This document shows, in pieces, positions 5,874 to 9,375 of a DNA stretch of 9,375 nucleotides. A program made the position numbers and the translations under genes. The notes below the pieces were generated by a model that had not been told where the DNA came from, ran no database searches, and saw only the letters and a program-made list of their open reading frames with translations. How positions within the stretch are numbered: position 1 is the first letter of the stretch; the number at the start of each line of letters is the position of its first letter. Origin of the DNA: DAOTXK01 sp034435395 (GTDB lineage Bacteria; Chloroflexota; Anaerolineae; Aggregatilineales; Ch27); assembly GCA_034435395.1 (NCBI GenBank), contig DAOTXK010000250.1, forward strand, positions 1 to 9,375, in the 5' to 3' direction.

Positions 5874-8096
5874 ATGGCAGAACAACTTGTCAGGGAAGTT
5901 CGCCGCTTTTCGGCCATGGTCGGCCCCAAAGAAGTGATCATCGAAACCGGCAAGCTGGCCGAGCAGGCCGGCGGCGCGGTCACCGTGCGCATGGGGGACA
6001 CCATGGTGCTGGCGACGGCGACCATGAGCGCCCAGCCGCGTGAGGGGGTTGATTTTTTCCCGCTGAGCGTGGACTATGAGGAGCGGATGTATGCCGCCGG
6101 GCGCATTCCGGGGAGTTTCTTCCGCCGCGAGGGCCGGCCCAGCGAAGCCGCCGTGTTGATCGCGCGGGTGACCGATCGCCCCTTGCGCCCGCTGTTCCCG
6201 CAGGACCTTTTGAACGAGGTCCAGATCATTGTGACCGCGCTCAGCCATGACCAGGAAAACCACGCCGACATGTTGTGTATCATCGGGGCCAGCGCTGCCC
6301 TGACCATCTCGGAGATCCCCTTTGCCGGGCCGGTCGGCGCCTGCCGGGTCGGCCTGATCGATGGCCAGCTGGTGGTCAACCCGACCATCTCGGAGATGGA
6401 AAACAGCCTGCTGGACTTGCGCGTGGCCGGGACTGCCGACTCCATCAACATGGTGGAGGCGGGGGCCAATGAAGTGGACGAGGAAACCGTGCTGCGGGCC
6501 TTGGAGGTCGGCCATCAGGCCATTCAGGATATCATCGCCGTGCAGCGGCAGATGGCCGAGCAGGTTGGCAAACCCAAGGTCGCCTACGAGCCGGCCCCGG
6601 TGAACGAGGCGTTGCGCGAAGAAGTGTTCGCCAAGGTCATGCCGGAGATCAAACGTATTGTGGCCGAGGTTACCGACCGTCTGGAGCGTAACAAGGCCGT
6701 CGACGAGCTGCGCGAACGCCTCCTGGCCGAGTATGAAGCGGCAGCCCCGGAAGGCGAACAGCCGGATTATGTGGCGATCCGGGGCTTCCTCAACGAGGCG
6801 TTGAAGAAGGAAGTGCGCCGCCGCATTGTGGAAGATGGCATCCGGCCTGACGGGCGAGACTACGTGACCATCCGCCCCCTGTCGGCGGAGGTGGGGGTTA
6901 TCCCGCGGGTGCACGGATCAGGGCTGTTCAGCCGTGGGCAGACCCAGGTGTTGAGCATCGCCACGCTGGGCACGCCCCGCGACGCCCAGGAACTGGACAA
7001 CCTGAATCCGGAGGATTCCAAGCGCTATCTACATCATTACAACTTCCCGCCGTTCTCGACGGGAGAAACGTGGTTCCTGCGCGGCCCCAGACGCCGCGAG
7101 ATCGGGCATGGAGCGCTGGCGGAGACGGCCCTGCGTCCCATGATCCCCCCGGAGGACGAGTTCCCGTACACCATCCGGGTGGTCAGCGAAGTGCTCAGTT
7201 CCAATGGCAGCACCAGCATGGCCAGCGTGTGCGGCAGCACCTTGGCGCTGATGGATGCTGGTGTGCCCATCATCCGCCCGGTGGGGGGGATTGCCATGGG
7301 CCTGATTGCGGAAAATGATCGCCATGTCGTGCTGACCGACATCCAGGGCATGGAAGACCACCTGGGCGACATGGATTTTAAGGTCGCCGGAACGGTGGAA
7401 GGGATCACGGCCCTGCAAATGGATATCAAGGTCAAAGGCATCCCGGCGGCGGTGATGCGCCAGGCCCTCCAACAGGCTCGCGAGGCCCGGATGAAGATTC
7501 TGGAGGTGATGCGGGCGGCCATCGCCGAGCCGCGCCCCCAGTTGAGTGAATATGCGCCGCGGATGACCATTCTGCACATCGATCCGGAGAAGATCGGCGC
7601 GTTGATCGGCCCCGGCGGCAAGGTGGTGCGTGGCATTCAGGACAAAACCGGCGTTAAGATCGACATTGAAAACGATGGCACGGTTTTCATCGCAGCGGTG
7701 GACGGGCCGTCTGCCGACCAGGCCATAGAGATGATCCAGGGCCTGACGGAGGAGCCGGAAGTCGGGCGCATCTACACCGGCACCGTCACCCGGATCGAAC
7801 CTTACGGCGCGTTTGTGGAATTCCTGCCGGGGCATGATGGCATGGTGCACATCAGCCAGATTGCCGATTACCGCGTCCAACGCATCGAGGATGAGGTCAA
7901 GATCGGTGACGAGATCATGGTCATGGTGACTGATGTCGATCCGAGCGGCAAGGTGCGCCTGAGTCGTCAGGCCGTGCTGGAAGGCTGGACCGCCGAGGAG
8001 GCCAAGTCCCGCGATCGGGGCATCCGCAGCGGCGGCGGCCGGCGGGGAGGTGGTGGCCGCGACCGCCGGGGCGGCGGGGGTCGGGCCCGCCACTGA
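5874..8096 (+). CDS. pnp: Polyribonucleotide nucleotidyltransferase (PNPase)
   Basis: Phosphorolytic 3'-5' exoribonuclease and RNA-tailing enzyme, normally a trimer and often in an RNA degradosome. The ATG at 5874 has a strong GGAGG at 5860-5864 with 9-nt spacing, and the conserved N-terminus begins just after it. The frame is open to 5730 but that extension has no family resemblance. The 740-residue protein shows two RNase PH-like domains separated by the helical linker. The second core carries DIQGMEDHLGDMDFKVAG, whose D489 and D495 correspond to the catalytic aspartates D486 and D492 of E. coli. A KH domain follows with the IGPGGK loop at 578-583. An S1 domain spans about 630-699 (GRIYTGTVTRIEPYGAFVEF and VHISQI). 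The tail from about 716 to 740 is almost entirely Gly and Arg in RGG-like repeats and is presumably disordered and RNA-binding. All core catalytic features are intact. Confidence 0.98.
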   Translation: MAEQLVREVRRFSAMVGPKEVIIETGKLAEQAGGAVTVRMGDTMVLATATMSAQPREGVDFFPLSVDYEERMYAAGRIPGSFFRREGRPSEAAVLIARVTDRPLRPLFPQDLLNEVQIIVTALSHDQENHADMLCIIGASAALTISEIPFAGPVGACRVGLIDGQLVVNPTISEMENSLLDLRVAGTADSINMVEAGANEVDEETVLRALEVGHQAIQDIIAVQRQMAEQVGKPKVAYEPAPVNEALREEVFAKVMPEIKRIVAEVTDRLERNKAVDELRERLLAEYEAAAPEGEQPDYVAIRGFLNEALKKEVRRRIVEDGIRPDGRDYVTIRPLSAEVGVIPRVHGSGLFSRGQTQVLSIATLGTPRDAQELDNLNPEDSKRYLHHYNFPPFSTGETWFLRGPRRREIGHGALAETALRPMIPPEDEFPYTIRVVSEVLSSNGSTSMASVCGSTLALMDAGVPIIRPVGGIAMGLIAENDRHVVLTDIQGMEDHLGDMDFKVAGTVEGITALQMDIKVKGIPAAVMRQALQQAREARMKILEVMRAAIAEPRPQLSEYAPRMTILHIDPEKIGALIGPGGKVVRGIQDKTGVKIDIENDGTVFIAAVDGPSADQAIEMIQGLTEEPEVGRIYTGTVTRIEPYGAFVEFLPGHDGMVHISQIADYRVQRIEDEVKIGDEIMVMVTDVDPSGKVRLSRQAVLEGWTAEEAKSRDRGIRSGGGRRGGGGRDRRGGGGRARH

Positions 8097-8122
8097 GCCA
8101 GCCAGACGAACCGCCAAGACCG

Positions 8123-8156
8123 GGCCTCCTGGCAGCCGCTGCCAGGGGGCCTTTTT
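8123..8156 (+). terminator. Strong intrinsic terminator after pnp
   Basis: A 13-bp stem pairs 8123-8135 with 8139-8151. It contains CCTGGCAG at 8128-8135 against CTGCCAGG at 8139-8146, a single G-U wobble at 8127/8147, and GGCC against GGCC below it. The 3-nt loop is CCG, and five T residues follow at 8152-8156. It starts 27 nt after the pnp stop and should end the rpsO-pnp transcript. Confidence 0.9.
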
Positions 8157-8189
8157 GGCTGGGGGCAGGCGGCTCGGCCCGCGGACGGA

Positions 8190-8213
8190 GGTGAGCATCG
8201 CCAGGCGCTCACC
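8190..8213 (+). promoter_or_regulatory. Perfect 7-bp inverted repeat in the pnp/permease spacer
   Basis: GGTGAGC at 8190-8196 is the exact reverse complement of GCTCACC at 8207-8213, with a 10-nt spacer. It lies between the pnp terminator and the next promoter candidate, so it is upstream of both core elements. It could be a dyad operator or activator site, or a residual structure in readthrough RNA. Seven base pairs is modest evidence. Confidence 0.35.
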
Positions 8214-8273
8214 GGGGTTGTTGGGATTAGGGGGAATGTTGGCCGTGGGGCGGGGATTTACTGGCCGGGCCGG

Positions 8274-8302
8274 TTGCTGGCGGCAGGGCCGCCGCGTACA
8301 AT
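8274..8302 (+). promoter_or_regulatory. Candidate promoter with an inverted repeat in its spacer
   Basis: TTGCTG at 8274-8279 and TACAAT at 8297-8302 are separated by 17 nt, the optimal distance. The predicted start near 8309 gives a leader of about 33 nt to the permease ATG. The spacer is largely occupied by a perfect dyad, GGCGGC at 8279-8284 and GCCGCC at 8288-8293 around AGG, which could be an operator. The -35 matches the consensus only at TTG. Confidence 0.5.
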
Positions 8303-8341
8303 AACCCGACCGATTCGGCGGTGGTGAAGGGCGGGTCATGC

Positions 8342-9375
8342 ATGGAAGGTCGTACCGGGATCACCTCTCCTCCCTGGTCGTTGCGGACGCGGCGGACGAT
8401 TTCGCTGGTGCTGTTTGTGGTGGTGAGCGTTTTCGCTTGGCGGATGAATGAGATATGGCCGCCACTGGTGGTCTCCCTGGTGCTGGCCTATCTGCTCAGC
8501 CCGATGGTGAGCGCCATCCAGCAGCGCCTGCCCGTGGGCAGCGACAACCTGCGCCGTACCGTCGGGGCTGTCCTGACGTTCATCGCCGCCCTGATGGGGG
8601 TGGTGCTGGTGGTGCTGCTGGTGGTGCCGGTGGTGGTGGGGCAGTTGCGCCAGTTTGGGGATGGCATCCCGGCGCTGATCGCGCAGATCAGAGACGGCGT
8701 GGAAAGCATGCTGAACGTGCCGATCACCATCGGCGGCCAGACCTACATCCCGCTGGACTTCCTCCAGCAGCAGACCGGTTTTGACCCGGATGCGCCGCTC
8801 AGCGTGGGGACGGTGGATCTGGTCGGCGCGGCACAGACGCTGCTGGCCCCGCTGGCCTCGCCGGTGCTGGGGGTGGTGGGATCGGCGGTCAGCGCCGTTC
8901 TCGTCATGATCTTTGTGCTGACCATGGTTTTTTACCTGCTGAAAGACGGGCCGCTGTTCGTCCGGCAGATCGAAGACCTGGTTCCCCAGCCGTACCGGGC
9001 CGATGTCCGCTATCTGTTCCGCAGCCTGGGCAGCGTATGGAACGCTTACCTGCGGGGGCAACTTGTGCTGTGTATGGCGATGGGCCTGGCCGGGTTCCTG
9101 GCGGCGACGATCCTGGGGCTGCCCAGCCCGGTGGTGCTGGGATTGATCAACGGGGTATTGGAGTTCATCCCTAACATCGGCCCGGCTCTGGCCCTGCTGC
9201 CCGCCGCTTTGTTTGCCCTGTTTTTCCCCAGCACCACTATCCCCGGCTTGCAGGGGATCGTTTTTGCCATCGTGGTGATCATCGTGTGGACCGGGCTGCA
9301 AAACCTGGAAGCGGTTGTTCTCGTGCCGCGCGTCATGGGCGACAGCCTAGACCTTCATCCCTTCGTGGTGATCAT
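8342..9375 (+). CDS. AI-2E family transporter (permease), 3' partial
   Basis: Polytopic inner-membrane protein of the AI-2E (formerly UPF0118/PerM) family. The frame stays open to the window edge, so 344 residues are visible and a short C-terminus is missing. After a basic N-terminus there are hydrophobic segments at about 20-33, 41-56, 74-100 and 181-200. Between 101 and 180 lies a soluble, helix-rich stretch, as usual for the family. The second half has KDGP at 201-204, RGQLVLCMAMG at 238-248, the signature FIPNIGPALALLP at 275-287, and VPRVMGDSLDLHP at 328-340. These hallmark motifs make the family assignment firm. Members have been linked to export of the signal AI-2, to Na+/H+ antiport and to other solutes, so the substrate here is unknown. 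The ATG at 8342 follows GAAGGG at 8326-8331; in-frame GTG codons at 8321 and 8324 are alternatives. An ATG at 8338 is out of frame and hits a stop. Confidence 0.93.
   Translation, partial: MEGRTGITSPPWSLRTRRTISLVLFVVVSVFAWRMNEIWPPLVVSLVLAYLLSPMVSAIQQRLPVGSDNLRRTVGAVLTFIAALMGVVLVVLLVVPVVVGQLRQFGDGIPALIAQIRDGVESMLNVPITIGGQTYIPLDFLQQQTGFDPDAPLSVGTVDLVGAAQTLLAPLASPVLGVVGSAVSAVLVMIFVLTMVFYLLKDGPLFVRQIEDLVPQPYRADVRYLFRSLGSVWNAYLRGQLVLCMAMGLAGFLAATILGLPSPVVLGLINGVLEFIPNIGPALALLPAALFALFFPSTTIPGLQGIVFAIVVIIVWTGLQNLEAVVLVPRVMGDSLDLHPFVVI

Noticed and set aside
7029..8339. 436-codon open frame on the minus strand across the end of pnp and the spacer
   Set aside because: It covers the antisense of the conserved PNPase core, the terminator and the promoter region. 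Composition is His/Asp/Arg-rich without motifs, so it is a shadow.
8336..9301. 321-codon minus-strand frame rich in His and Gln
   Set aside because: Its His/Gln content comes from the antisense of hydrophobic Val/Leu codons (GTG, CTG) in the AI-2E permease. The + strand frame has recognisable family motifs.
8342..9375. Reading the AI-2E family gene as evidence of AI-2 quorum sensing
   Set aside because: The family name is historical, members transport varied substrates, and no luxS or Lsr genes are in the window.
1..9375. Search for CRISPR arrays, tRNA genes, insertion sequences, attachment sites or phage genes
   Set aside because: No regularly spaced repeats, cloverleaf sequences, transposase motifs or terminal inverted repeats were seen by eye on either strand.

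Overview
This is a GC-rich bacterial chromosomal window in which every recognisable gene lies on the + strand and coding density is high. Gene content is mostly housekeeping: cell-wall synthesis, surface glycan synthesis, ribosomal protein S15, PNPase and a membrane permease. I favour Chloroflexota (Anaerolineae-like) because the MurE carries a GTDGKTTT P-loop and an EDPR recognition loop and the PNPase has an RGG-type tail. This is family recollection rather than a computed placement. Nothing indicates phage, IS, CRISPR or other mobile DNA.

Layout. Positions 1-1299 hold the 3' part of a murE-type Mur ligase whose N-terminus lies off the left edge. A 135-nt gap with two overlapping inverted repeats and an extended -10 promoter candidate follows. 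Positions 1435-5213 form a tight four-gene unit: a GT2 glycosyltransferase, a membrane polyprenyl glycosylphosphotransferase (WbaP/WcaJ type), a small MazG-like nucleotide pyrophosphohydrolase and an APH-fold phosphotransferase. The last three are closely spaced or overlapping. The first two should act at the membrane in building a lipid-linked surface polysaccharide; the roles of the two small-molecule enzymes are unknown.

A clear promoter candidate (TTGTAA-18-TATAAT) precedes rpsO at 5380-5649. pnp follows at 5874-8096 after a 224-nt spacer with two stem-loops. The rpsO-pnp pair is widely conserved, and in E. coli its leader is an RNase III/PNPase control site. A textbook intrinsic terminator (8123-8156) closes that unit. 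A second promoter candidate, with an inverted repeat filling its spacer, then precedes an AI-2E family membrane permease (from 8342) that runs off the right edge.

I did not find a new defence, mobile or biosynthetic system. The points worth a second look are modest: the altered MurE recognition loop, the hairpins between rpsO and pnp, the promoter architecture, and the MazG-like plus kinase pair attached to the glycan genes.
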